Assembly: GCA_003156795.1 (NCBI GenBank)
Contig: PMHU01000287.1
Span: 1-6,834 of the forward strand
Length of the DNA stretch: 6,834 nt
Direction of reading: 5' to 3'
Source of the DNA: Acidimicrobiaceae bacterium
Lineage (GTDB): Bacteria; Actinomycetota; Acidimicrobiia; Acidimicrobiales; Palsa-688
Position 1 is the first letter of the stretch. The number at the start of each line of letters is the position of its first letter. Position numbers and translations under genes: made by a program. A model generated the notes under the pieces. That model was not told where the DNA came from, made no database searches, and saw only the letters and a list, made by a program, of their open reading frames with translations. Shown here one piece after another: positions 1-5,332 of the stretch.

Positions 1-358
1 CCGGATGGTCCATGAAGAACTGCCCCGCGAAGCGGGCCATCGACGGGAAGCTCATCGACGATAGGACACCGTTGGCGTTCATGTCGCGGATCCGCTCGTG
101 CACGTCGTAGGCGCCGGGTCGCATCTCGGCGAACCCGACCGGGTCGAAACCCCATTCCTCCTTGGGCCAAGAGGCGACCGCATTCAGCCCGATGGACGTC
201 GCTCGCTGCTCGCCGAAGATCCAGGTGTCGACGCCCTTGTGGGTGACCACCTTGGGGGCGAGATCCTTGTACTTGGCGGGCACGTGGGCGTCGAACATGT
301 CAGGCGGCTCGATCAGGTGGTCGTCGACGCTCACAAGGATGAGATCCTCCGGACGCAT
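1..358 (-). CDS. Amidohydrolase family 2 (ACMSD-like) protein, N-terminal part, runs off the left edge
   Basis: The first 119 residues of a metal-dependent hydrolase of the amidohydrolase-2 superfamily (TIM-barrel enzymes that hydrolyse or decarboxylate small molecules). The opening strand carries VSVDDHLIEPPDMF (residues 10-23), the signature start of a common actinobacterial subgroup. His14 and Glu17 stand where metal-binding residues of the first beta-strand usually lie. The stretch at about 79-115 (MRPGAYDVHERIRDMNANGV, then SMSFPS) also fits this subgroup. Full members are roughly 350-420 residues, so most of the gene, including the remaining metal ligands, is outside the window. The ATG at 358-356 is preceded by GAGGAG (plus-strand 364-369) with a 5-nt spacer, which fixes the start. 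It is divergent from the crotonase gene and has its own promoter in the shared gap. Many relatives sit in CoA-dependent catabolic clusters and are of unknown substrate. The family is secure; the reaction is not known. Confidence 0.85.
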   Translation of the reverse strand, partial: MRPEDLILVSVDDHLIEPPDMFDAHVPAKYKDLAPKVVTHKGVDTWIFGEQRATSIGLNAVASWPKEEWGFDPVGFAEMRPGAYDVHERIRDMNANGVLSSMSFPSMARFAGQFFMDHP

Positions 359-387
359 TGGCGCTCCTCGCAGTGGTATTTGTAAGT

Positions 388-400
388 AGAATATCGTTCT
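388..400. promoter_or_regulatory. Candidate operator: inverted repeat AGAA-N5-TTCT over the -10
   Basis: AGAATATCGTTCT has perfect 4-bp arms (388-391 and 397-400) around 5 bases and overlaps the amidohydrolase -10. The 8-mer AGTAGAAT that enters it (385-392) recurs at 2449-2456, again at a minus-strand -10. A binding site for the TetR-family protein encoded at 3614 is a reasonable guess. The arms are short and chance cannot be excluded. Confidence 0.3.
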
Positions 401-418
401 TTGATAGAAGCAAGTCAA
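390..418 (-). promoter_or_regulatory. Sigma-70-like promoter of the amidohydrolase gene
   Basis: Read on the minus strand: -35 TTGACT (5 of 6 bases match TTGACA), a 17-nt spacer, then -10 GATATT (4 of 6 match TATAAT). The leader to the ATG is about 25 nt and contains GAGGAG. The -10 lies inside the inverted repeat at 388-400, so a protein bound there would block it. Confidence 0.5.
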
Positions 419-532
419 GATATTCATGTACGACAGATGGCTTGCACCTGGGGTCGTCCGGGCCTTACTGTTTGCCTGCTCGCGCCGCAGACGCGGCTCC
501 ACCCACGAGCGGGTCACAGACGGGGGACAACC

Positions 533-1354
533 GTGGACGCAGAGTTCGTTCGGTACGAGACAAACGACGGTGTGGCCGTCATCACGTTGGACCGTCCGCA
601 GGCCGCCAACGCACAGACCCCGCAGGTCCTGCGCGAACTCGACGATGCGTGGTCTGAATCTGACAAGGACCGTGAGGTCCGCGTGGTCGTCCTGCGCACG
701 GTCGGCAAGCACTTCTCGGCCGGGCACGACATGCAGGGCGGCGGGGATCGCGCGCTCGGTCCCCAGCGAGTCGACGGTGCCCTCACCGTGGACACCTACT
801 ACGACTGGGAGGAGCGCGGCTACCTCCACTACGCCAAGCGTTGGCGCGACCTGGTCAAGCCCTCGATCGCCGCCGTGCAGGGCAAGTGCATCGCTGCCGG
901 CCTGATGCTGTGCTGGCCGTGTGATCTCATCATCGCCGCGGACAACGCCCAGTTCTCCGACCCTGTCGGTCTGATGGGCATGCCGGGGATCGAGTTCTTT
1001 GCTCATCCGTGGGAGTTCGGGCCCCGCCGAGCCAAGCAGCTGCTCTTCACCGCCTCTGCCCTTTCAGCCGAGCAGGCCCGCGAGTGCGGGATGGTCAACG
1101 AAGTCGTTCCACTCGGGCAGCTCGAAAGCCGGACGGCGGAACTGGCGACGTCGATCGCTGCGATGGACCCCTGGGCGGTGCGGCTCGCCAAGCGGGCGAT
1201 CAACGGGGCGGTCGACGCAATGGGATTCTCGAACTCGATCGCGGCGAACTTCGACATTCACCATCTCGGTCACGCCCGCGCCATCGCGCACACCGGCGGT
1301 CAGACCAGTGTGATGGCCGACCTCGCTGCCATGAAGGCCCGGAACAACTCCTAG
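533..1354 (+). CDS. Enoyl-CoA hydratase/isomerase (crotonase) family protein lacking both catalytic Glu residues
   Basis: A 273-residue crotonase-fold protein that should bind an acyl-CoA and stabilise a thioester enolate. The frame is open upstream to about 401, but that stretch is the divergent promoter region. The GTG at 533 has GGGGGA 5 nt before it and gives the usual family length with the usual start (ITLDRPQAAN at 17-26). The first oxyanion-hole segment is HFSAGHDM (60-67). The second is QGKCIAAGLML (116-126), which departs from the usual GGG pattern. Aligned by eye with rat mitochondrial enoyl-CoA hydratase, the positions of Glu144 and Glu164 are Met125 and Val145. Canonical hydration is therefore unlikely; Asp143, Glu154, His158 and Glu161 are nearby polar candidates. 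PGIEFFAHPWEFGPRRAKQL (151-170) covers the helix after the active site and looks characteristic of a subgroup. The CDS ends 9 bp before the stop of the convergent thioesterase remnant. The family is certain; the reaction could be isomerisation, C-C cleavage or another enolate reaction. Confidence 0.9.
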   Translation: MDAEFVRYETNDGVAVITLDRPQAANAQTPQVLRELDDAWSESDKDREVRVVVLRTVGKHFSAGHDMQGGGDRALGPQRVDGALTVDTYYDWEERGYLHYAKRWRDLVKPSIAAVQGKCIAAGLMLCWPCDLIIAADNAQFSDPVGLMGMPGIEFFAHPWEFGPRRAKQLLFTASALSAEQARECGMVNEVVPLGQLESRTAELATSIAAMDPWAVRLAKRAINGAVDAMGFSNSIAANFDIHHLGHARAIAHTGGQTSVMADLAAMKARNNS

Positions 1355-1367
1355 CGGTCGGCGCTAG
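1351..1367. terminator. Small inverted repeat spanning both convergent stop codons
   Basis: CTAGCG (1351-1356) and CGCTAG (1362-1367) are perfect 6-bp arms around GTCGG. They contain the TAG stop of the crotonase gene (1352-1354) and, on the other strand, the TAG stop of the thioesterase remnant. This could form a hairpin in either transcript and act as a weak bidirectional terminator. No T-tract follows on either side. Confidence 0.3.
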
Positions 1368-1657
1368 TACTTCGAGCGTTCGCCTGTGGCGGGTGCTCGG
1401 TCTGCGTCGAACGCCCGGATCATGTTCTCCTGGGAGAACGAGGCGACGAGCTGCCCATCGGCCGAGAACACGTCTGCTCGACCAAACGAGCGGCCGGCAC
1501 CGGCGTGCGGCACGGTGCGAGCAGCAGCCGCGATCGCCTGACCGAGCAACTGGCCACCGAAGACGACGCCGGGGGAGTCCGGCAGGTTCTGACCCAAGTA
1601 CCGATCGGGTCCGACCTCGTCGAGCCGCAGGACCTGAAGGATCTGGCCGAGGCTCAC
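1364..1657 (-). CDS. Internally deleted TesB-type acyl-CoA thioesterase II remnant (97 aa)
   Basis: A 97-residue protein whose two halves each match opposite ends of acyl-CoA thioesterase II (TesB, a double-hotdog enzyme of about 285 residues that hydrolyses acyl-CoA). Residues 1-50 match the N-terminus: the opening helix, then VVFGGQLLGQAIAAAARTVP (31-50). Residues from about 53 match the extreme C-terminus: AGRSFGRADVFSADGQLVAS, then FSQENMIRAF. Compared with E. coli TesB, about 200 residues are absent between them, in frame. Of the E. coli catalytic residues Asp204, Thr228 and Gln278, only the Gln equivalent (in SQEN) can remain, so thioesterase activity is very unlikely. The GTG start overlaps the upstream SDR stop (GTGA, 4 bp), so it should be translated by coupling. 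It is either a pseudogene that still looks intact or a small protein with a new role. The homology of both ends is strong; any function is unknown. Confidence 0.75.
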   Translation of the reverse strand: MSLGQILQVLRLDEVGPDRYLGQNLPDSPGVVFGGQLLGQAIAAAARTVPHAGAGRSFGRADVFSADGQLVASFSQENMIRAFDADRAPATGERSKY

Positions 1658-2436
1658 GGGGCCTTCGCCTCCGCCTGAAGCCGGCCCTCCTCGAGCGACG
1701 CTGCCACCGCGGACACTCCGACGGCGAAGGTCCGACGAGGGGGTGAGGCTTCCTCTAGGAGGGTCAGGACCACACGGGCGACGTCAGCGGGCTGTTGCAG
1801 GCCATGACGAACGAAGCCCTCCTCAAACCAGCGAGTCGCCCAGACGCCGAATAGCACGGGGTCGAACCCGTCGGCGATGTCGGTGCCGGCCGTCGGGCCG
1901 ACGACGACCTCGGTCGCCGACACGGCAGGCAGCTCGTCGGACAGGCCCTGGCAGAACCGTCCCAACGCAGCCTTTGATGCGGAATAGGCAGAAAGCCCGG
2001 GGAAGGCCACGTCCGAGGAGTCAGATGACAGGAACACAGCGCGGCCCGCGCTGCCTTCAGCCGTTAGGTACGGGATGGCGAACTTCGTGATGAGCGCGGC
2101 GCCAAACACGTTGGTCTCGAAAACGGCCTTCCACTCGTCAATGTCAGCGGTGTCGACAGGGGTGATCCTGCTCACAGCGGCGGCATAAACGACAGCGTCA
2201 AGTCCGCCGAAGTCTGCGGCGGCTCGCGCTACCGCCCGCTCACACTGAAGGGGGTCGCGCACATCGCAGGCGATCGGGGTCGCACCGACGAGGTCGGCCA
2301 GTCGGTCGGCTCGCCGTGCCGCCACTGCGACACGTGCGCCTCGGCCGACGAGCTGAAGAGCAATCTCTCGACCGATGCCGCTAGACGCACCGACGACCAG
2401 GACCCGCAGTCCGCCCAGCTCATTACCTCTGAGCAT
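1654..2436 (-). CDS. Short-chain dehydrogenase/reductase (SDR)
   Basis: A classical SDR of 260 residues, probably an NAD(P)-dependent oxidoreductase for a hydroxyl/keto pair on a small molecule. Visible elements: the nucleotide-binding GASSGIG (16-22), CDVRD (57-61), YAAA (84-87) in the place of the usual NNAG, Asn109, Ser138, and Tyr151-x3-Lys155 (YSASK). The catalytic Asn-Ser-Tyr-Lys set is complete. The two Arg residues at the end of the second beta-strand (AARRADR, 39-45) suggest a preference for NADP, by analogy only. PTAGTDI (181-187) replaces the common PG-x-x-x-T. The frame stays open far upstream, but the ATG at 2436-2434 has GGAGGA 4 nt before it (plus 2441-2446) and begins the first beta-strand at the normal distance. 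It is the first gene of a leftward pair, with the thioesterase remnant overlapping its stop. The substrate is unknown. Confidence 0.9.
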   Translation of the reverse strand: MLRGNELGGLRVLVVGASSGIGREIALQLVGRGARVAVAARRADRLADLVGATPIACDVRDPLQCERAVARAAADFGGLDAVVYAAAVSRITPVDTADIDEWKAVFETNVFGAALITKFAIPYLTAEGSAGRAVFLSSDSSDVAFPGLSAYSASKAALGRFCQGLSDELPAVSATEVVVGPTAGTDIADGFDPVLFGVWATRWFEEGFVRHGLQQPADVARVVLTLLEEASPPRRTFAVGVSAVAASLEEGRLQAEAKAP

Positions 2437-2440
2437 CCTA

Positions 2441-2462
2441 TCCTCCGTAGTAGAATGATACT
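2441..2462 (-). promoter_or_regulatory. Promoter -10, RBS and candidate operator of the leftward SDR
   Basis: On the minus strand: TATCAT (plus 2455-2460; 5 of 6 bases match TATAAT), a short leader, then GGAGGA (plus 2441-2446) and the ATG. No clear -35 is visible at 16-18 nt. The plus-strand sequence contains AGTA-N6-TACT (2449-2462), and its first eight bases AGTAGAAT repeat the sequence at 385-392. Both copies lie at the -10 of a minus-strand gene, which suggests a shared regulator. Confidence 0.4.
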
Positions 2463-2547
2463 TTTGTTGTAGCGATAGCTGACTGTACTCCGCCTCCAGG
2501 AACGGGTGCTCGTGACCAAGGATGCAACTGCGCGATGACGACGGGCG

Positions 2548-2766
2548 ATCTACGGCCTGTCCGGCCGCGCGCGACGTCGAACGAGAGGGCTTTAGCTGTG
2601 GCCCGCCGGATCGGCACCGAGACCGTCGGGGTGAACGGCGGGAGCGGGCACGCGGCCGACTCGCCGATCGGGCGGCTACAAGGCCAGCGTTATTGGCCGC
2701 CAAGGCGGGCCTGAGGGTCTCGAGATGCACCTGGAGACCAAGACCACTGCCCTGCCGGCACACTGA
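2548..2766 (+). pseudogene. Aldehyde dehydrogenase C-terminal remnant, frameshifted and N-terminally deleted
   Basis: Three reading-frame pieces in the right order reconstruct the last 70 or so residues of an NAD(P)-dependent aldehyde dehydrogenase. IYGLSG (2548-2565) matches the family's YGLSG. Then, in another frame, ERALAVARRIGTETVGVNGG (2583-2642), followed by DSPIG, matches the conserved helix and strand near the C-terminus. Then GGYKASVIGRQGGPEGLEMH (2671-2730) and LETKTTALPAH with a TGA at 2764-2766 match the family tail (GGYKxSGIGRE..GLE.YLE.KT). The last shift is explained by one extra G in the run at 2670-2672. The glycine of SGIGRE is Val here. The piece before, about 2490-2547 (RLQERVLV at 2491-2514, then an in-frame TGA at 2536-2538), may be further decayed homology. 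About 400 N-terminal residues with the catalytic Cys and Glu are absent, so it cannot be active. It ends 11 nt before the hydrolase start, so the two were probably once one operon. Confidence 0.75.
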
Positions 2767-2777
2767 CGGCGCTGGAC

Positions 2778-3536
2778 GTGGCGAACTACGAGCACGACGG
2801 CCTATCGCTGTACTACGACGTGGTCGGATCGGGACCGAACGTGCTCTGCGTCCACGGTGCATCCGGCACGGGCGCCTACGAGTGGTCCGGCCTCGCAGCC
2901 ACCCTGAGCGACCACTACCGGATGATCATCCCCGATCTGCGCGGCCACGGCGCGTCGGACCATCGCCCTGGCCAGGTCAGCATCGAACTGGTAAACGGCG
3001 ATCTGTTGGCGCTCATCGAACACGACGGAGCCGCCCGCCCTCACGTCCTGGGCTTCTCGTTCGGTTCTGAGGTGGTGCTCGACCTCGAGCTGACCAACCC
3101 CGGAACGTGCGCCAGCCTTGTGCTGCTCAGCCCGGGCCTTGGCGACCCTAAGTCGAGCGTTCCCACCCGCGAGCAGTTGGTTTCGGGTTGGCCGATGACA
3201 CTTCGCCGACTACACGCGGATCGCCACGGCGAAGATCATTGGCTCGAGCTGATGGTCGAGCTCTGCGAGCGAGCTGGTCGCCGTCCCAAGGCCGATCTGG
3301 CTGCTTTAGCCGAGATCGATTGTCCGATTCTGGTGGTGGTCGGCGATCGGGACGACCCTCGGCGAGTTCGCCAGGCTGACCTAGTCGTCGCGACGCACCC
3401 GCGATGCACGCTCGTGACAGTCGAGGGCGGCCGGCATGCTGTGCATAAGGACCGAGCGGATCAGGTCGGCGCCGCAGTCGTGAGCTTCCTCGACTCGATC
3501 TCTGGAATGCTCGGACCTTCCGATCAGGCCCTGTAG
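2778..3536 (+). CDS. Alpha/beta hydrolase
   Basis: A 252-residue alpha/beta-hydrolase-fold protein, cytosolic with no signal peptide. Visible: the oxyanion-hole HGASG (26-30), the strand-4 motif PDLRGHGAS (52-60), the nucleophile elbow GFSFG (92-96, Ser94), the acid in VVVGDRDD (186-193; Asp192 fits the G-x-x-D position), and His220 in GGRHAVH. The triad looks complete. The cap region (about 123-178) is short and Arg-rich. Likely reactions are hydrolysis of an ester, lactone, enol-lactone or a C-C bond of a ring-cleavage product; the sequence does not choose between them. The GTG at 2778 is the only ATG/GTG in frame after the upstream stop at 2712-2714 that precedes the first beta-strand. It has no clear Shine-Dalgarno sequence, which fits former coupling to the aldehyde dehydrogenase that ended 11 nt before. 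The promoter now driving it is not evident. It is followed at 77 bp by the TetR gene. Confidence 0.87.
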   Translation: MANYEHDGLSLYYDVVGSGPNVLCVHGASGTGAYEWSGLAATLSDHYRMIIPDLRGHGASDHRPGQVSIELVNGDLLALIEHDGAARPHVLGFSFGSEVVLDLELTNPGTCASLVLLSPGLGDPKSSVPTREQLVSGWPMTLRRLHADRHGEDHWLELMVELCERAGRRPKADLAALAEIDCPILVVVGDRDDPRRVRQADLVVATHPRCTLVTVEGGRHAVHKDRADQVGAAVVSFLDSISGMLGPSDQAL

Positions 3537-3548
3537 CCTGGAGAATCG

Positions 3549-3559
3549 AATGACTCATT
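3549..3559. promoter_or_regulatory. Candidate operator upstream of the TetR gene
   Basis: AATGACTCATT is a perfect palindrome (5-bp arms, one central base) in the 77-bp gap between the hydrolase stop and the TetR start, about 55 bp before the ATG. TetR regulators often bind such sites before their own gene. It shares only GAAT with the sites at 388 and 2449, so a common operator is not shown. No promoter hexamers stand out in this gap. Confidence 0.25.
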
Positions 3560-3613
3560 GAGGAGCATCTGGCTCGCACAACCAAGTGCGTCCCATTCCA
3601 AGGACCCGTAGAC

Positions 3614-4324
3614 ATGGCACGAGCGAAAGCAACCACACTGACCTCGGAACCGACCGACGAGGACGGTATACCCGACTGGAAGCAGCAGAGTGTTGAGCGC
3701 TCGCTCCAACGCGCCCGTGGGCGAGCCCAAGCGCGAAGCGACCGGTTCGTGGCAGCGACGATCGAGCTGATGAACGAGGGGGGAAGCACTGAGTTCACCG
3801 TGCAGGATGTGGTCGACCGGTCGCGGATGTCGATCCGCACCTTCTATAACTTCTTCGCCAGCAAGGACGATCTCCTAGTCGCCGTACACCAGACCATCCT
3901 GGCTAAGGAGGTGACGCCCAGGTTGCGAAAGGCATGTGATAGGGAGAGCGACCCGATCAAGCGAGTGCGGCTTTACATCGAAGCTATCTACGACCTCACC
4001 TCCGACGTCACTCCGGTATATCGGGCCCTGACGACCTACAGCAACCGGCTGGCGGAGACACGACCGCAGGAGCTGGCGCTCGCGTACCGGCCACAGATCT
4101 GTCTCGTGGAGGAGCTCGTGAGGGATGCAGCAGCTTCGGGCCGGCTACAGACCCGGCTGTCAGTCGAGAGCGCCGCACAGCTCCTGCACCACACCGTGCT
4201 CAGCGCTGTGCACAACCGGATCCTCGGGTCGGAACAGGGCGGCCGCATCACGGCTGAGGAGCTCTGGGCGTTTTGCTCAAGCGGTCTCGGAGTCGATCCG
4301 ACGCCTACCAAGTCTACGCGCTGA
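3614..4324 (+). CDS. TetR/AcrR-family transcriptional regulator
   Basis: A 236-residue one-component regulator: an N-terminal helix-turn-helix binds DNA and the C-terminal helical domain senses a ligand, often an acyl-CoA or pathway intermediate in clusters like this. The first 35 or so residues are a polar extension. Helix 1 is about 40-55 (ARSDRFVAATIELMNEGG). The HTH lies at about 61-81, with FTVQDVVDRSRMS, then IRTFYNFF, then SKDDLL, which is the diagnostic TetR pattern. The ligand domain (about 95-225) has no recognisable specificity motif. The ATG at 3614 is preceded by AAGGA (3600-3604) at 9 nt. Its TGA is followed directly by the ATG of the second SDR, so the two are co-transcribed. 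Local targets are likely the amidohydrolase/crotonase and SDR promoters, by inference from shared sequence there. Repressor is the default guess; activation cannot be excluded. Confidence 0.9.
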   Translation: MARAKATTLTSEPTDEDGIPDWKQQSVERSLQRARGRAQARSDRFVAATIELMNEGGSTEFTVQDVVDRSRMSIRTFYNFFASKDDLLVAVHQTILAKEVTPRLRKACDRESDPIKRVRLYIEAIYDLTSDVTPVYRALTTYSNRLAETRPQELALAYRPQICLVEELVRDAAASGRLQTRLSVESAAQLLHHTVLSAVHNRILGSEQGGRITAEELWAFCSSGLGVDPTPTKSTR

Positions 4325-5302
4325 ATGGTTGTCGGGACGGGCGCCGTCGTCGTGACCGGAGGCGCTGGGGGGATGGGCGCGGCGATCGCCCGCGCTCTCA
4401 TCGTCTTCGGCCCGCTGATCCTGGCGGACCTCGACACCGATCGACTCGAGCCCGTTCGACGCGACCTCGCCGACGCCGGCGCGTCAGTAGAGATCGCCGT
4501 CTGCGACGTGACCAAGGATGCCGACGTAGTCGCGCTCGGCGAACGGGTCGGGGCACTCGGGGGTCTCAGAGCGCTCGCGCACACGGCGGGCCTATCACCG
4601 CAGATGGCGGACGGACGTACGGTGCTCGATGTGGATCTGGTGGGGACCGCCCGCGTCCTTGACGCGCTGGCTCCCCACGCAGGACCTGGTACTGCTGCAG
4701 TGTGCGTCGGATCCATCGCAGGCTACGCCGACCTCGCCCCGGAACTGGATCCGCTTCTCGACGACCCTCTGGCTGGCGGCTTCCTCGACGAGGTCGCTGC
4801 CCGTCTGACGGTGCCGTTCGACGGCACCATCGGCTACGTGCTCGCCAAGCGAGGAGTGATGCGAGCCTGCGAGCGGCTCTCCGGCCCCTGGGGTCGACAG
4901 GGTGCTCGGATCGTGTCGATCGCTCCAGGCTTGATCGACACCGAGATGGGGCGCTTGGAGATGACGGACTCCGAAATCGTCACAGCCTTGATCAAGGCCA
5001 CGCCGATCAAGCGTCCGGGCCACACCCCATTGCCAGGCTCGGTCAGGGACATCGCTGCGCTCGTAGCTTTCCTCTGCAGCGACACCGCGTCATTTATCTC
5101 CGGCTGCGACATCCGGATCGACGGCGGCCTCATAGGCAGCGGCCGTATCCCGCCCCCCGAGCACCACAACCCGTTAGCCCAGCGTCGCCTGGAGGCTCCC
5201 GCCGAGGGCAACAAAACACGTTCTCCACTGACCAAGTCGAGCGTTGCGGACAGAGATCGGAATCTTCTGCAGACGAGGAGATTGCTCGACGGGGACGAGT
5301 AG
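4325..5302 (+). CDS. SDR family oxidoreductase with long Ser-Tyr insert and C-terminal extension
   Basis: A 325-residue SDR, probably NAD(P)-dependent and acting on a hydroxyl/keto group. Visible: TGGAGGMG (11-18), Asp35 at the end of strand 2 (LADLD), which favours NAD, CDVT (60-63), HTAG (86-89) for NNAG, Ser130, Tyr171-x3-Lys175, PG (201-202), and ISGCDIRIDGG (258-268), which closes the fold. Ser130 and Tyr171 are 41 residues apart, instead of the usual 12-14. The same spacing occurs in the Comamonas testosteroni 3-alpha-hydroxysteroid dehydrogenase/carbonyl reductase (Ser114, Tyr155), so kinship with that subgroup is plausible. A charged tail of about 45 residues (281-325) follows the normal SDR end and matches nothing I know. 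The ATG begins on the base after the TetR stop with no Shine-Dalgarno sequence, so translation is probably by re-initiation. The gene converges on the acyl-CoA synthetase. The class is secure; the substrate is unknown. Confidence 0.88.
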   Translation: MVVGTGAVVVTGGAGGMGAAIARALIVFGPLILADLDTDRLEPVRRDLADAGASVEIAVCDVTKDADVVALGERVGALGGLRALAHTAGLSPQMADGRTVLDVDLVGTARVLDALAPHAGPGTAAVCVGSIAGYADLAPELDPLLDDPLAGGFLDEVAARLTVPFDGTIGYVLAKRGVMRACERLSGPWGRQGARIVSIAPGLIDTEMGRLEMTDSEIVTALIKATPIKRPGHTPLPGSVRDIAALVAFLCSDTASFISGCDIRIDGGLIGSGRIPPPEHHNPLAQRRLEAPAEGNKTRSPLTKSSVADRDRNLLQTRRLLDGDE

Positions 5303-5311
5303 GCGAGGCGC

Positions 5312-5326
5312 TCGGGGGGCACCCGA
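5312..5326. terminator. Short hairpin between convergent SDR and acyl-CoA synthetase genes
   Basis: TCGGG (5312-5316) and CCCGA (5322-5326) are perfect 5-bp arms around five bases, inside the 30-bp gap between the two stop codons (5303-5332). It is placed where a bidirectional terminator would serve both genes. It is short and has no T-tract. Confidence 0.25.
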
Positions 5327-5332
5327 TCTGAT

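Larger units (their letters stand above)
359..532. promoter_or_regulatory. Divergent promoter region between amidohydrolase and crotonase genes
   Basis: A 174-bp gap between two divergent starts, AT-rich at about 371-430 against a GC-rich background. On the minus strand it holds TTGACT (plus 413-418) and GATATT (plus 390-395) separated by 17 nt, a good sigma-70-type pair for the amidohydrolase. For the plus-strand crotonase no equally good pair is visible; the AT-rich tract is the likely site, with GGGGGA at 522-527 as the ribosome binding site. The part from about 430 to 520 is GC-rich, and I see no gene in it. Confidence 0.55.

Noticed and set aside
388..400. A KstR site at the amidohydrolase promoter
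   Set aside because: The arms AGAA/TTCT are similar but the dyad is 13 bases with a 5-base centre, not the AAC-N2-GTT core of KstR.
401..532. Longer N-terminus for the crotonase, from a TTG at 401
   Set aside because: This stretch is AT-rich promoter DNA, the extra 44 residues match nothing in the family, and the GTG at 533 has a ribosome binding site and gives the normal start.
1009..1746. A 245-residue plus-strand ORF bridging the crotonase end and the thioesterase remnant
   Set aside because: It is an Arg-rich out-of-frame shadow of one gene and antisense of another, with no motif and no ribosome binding site.
2437..2862. Extension of the leftward SDR by 142 residues to a start at 2862
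   Set aside because: The extension is Arg/Ser-rich, runs antisense to the aldehyde dehydrogenase remnant and the hydrolase start, and the ATG at 2436 has a strong Shine-Dalgarno sequence.
2522..3070. A 182-residue plus-strand ORF over the gap and hydrolase start
   Set aside because: Its composition is Arg/Pro-rich, it overlaps the hydrolase in another frame, and the recognisable aldehyde dehydrogenase pieces are in the two other frames.
4036..4716. A 226-residue minus-strand ORF opposite the TetR/SDR junction
   Set aside because: It is a Ser/Thr/Ala/Pro/Arg-rich antisense shadow of two well-supported genes.
5213..5224. A KstR-like core AACACGTT with TTCT nearby, close to the end of the second SDR
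   Set aside because: It resembles the mycobacterial KstR consensus in part, but lies inside a coding tail between convergent genes with no promoter to control, so chance is more likely.
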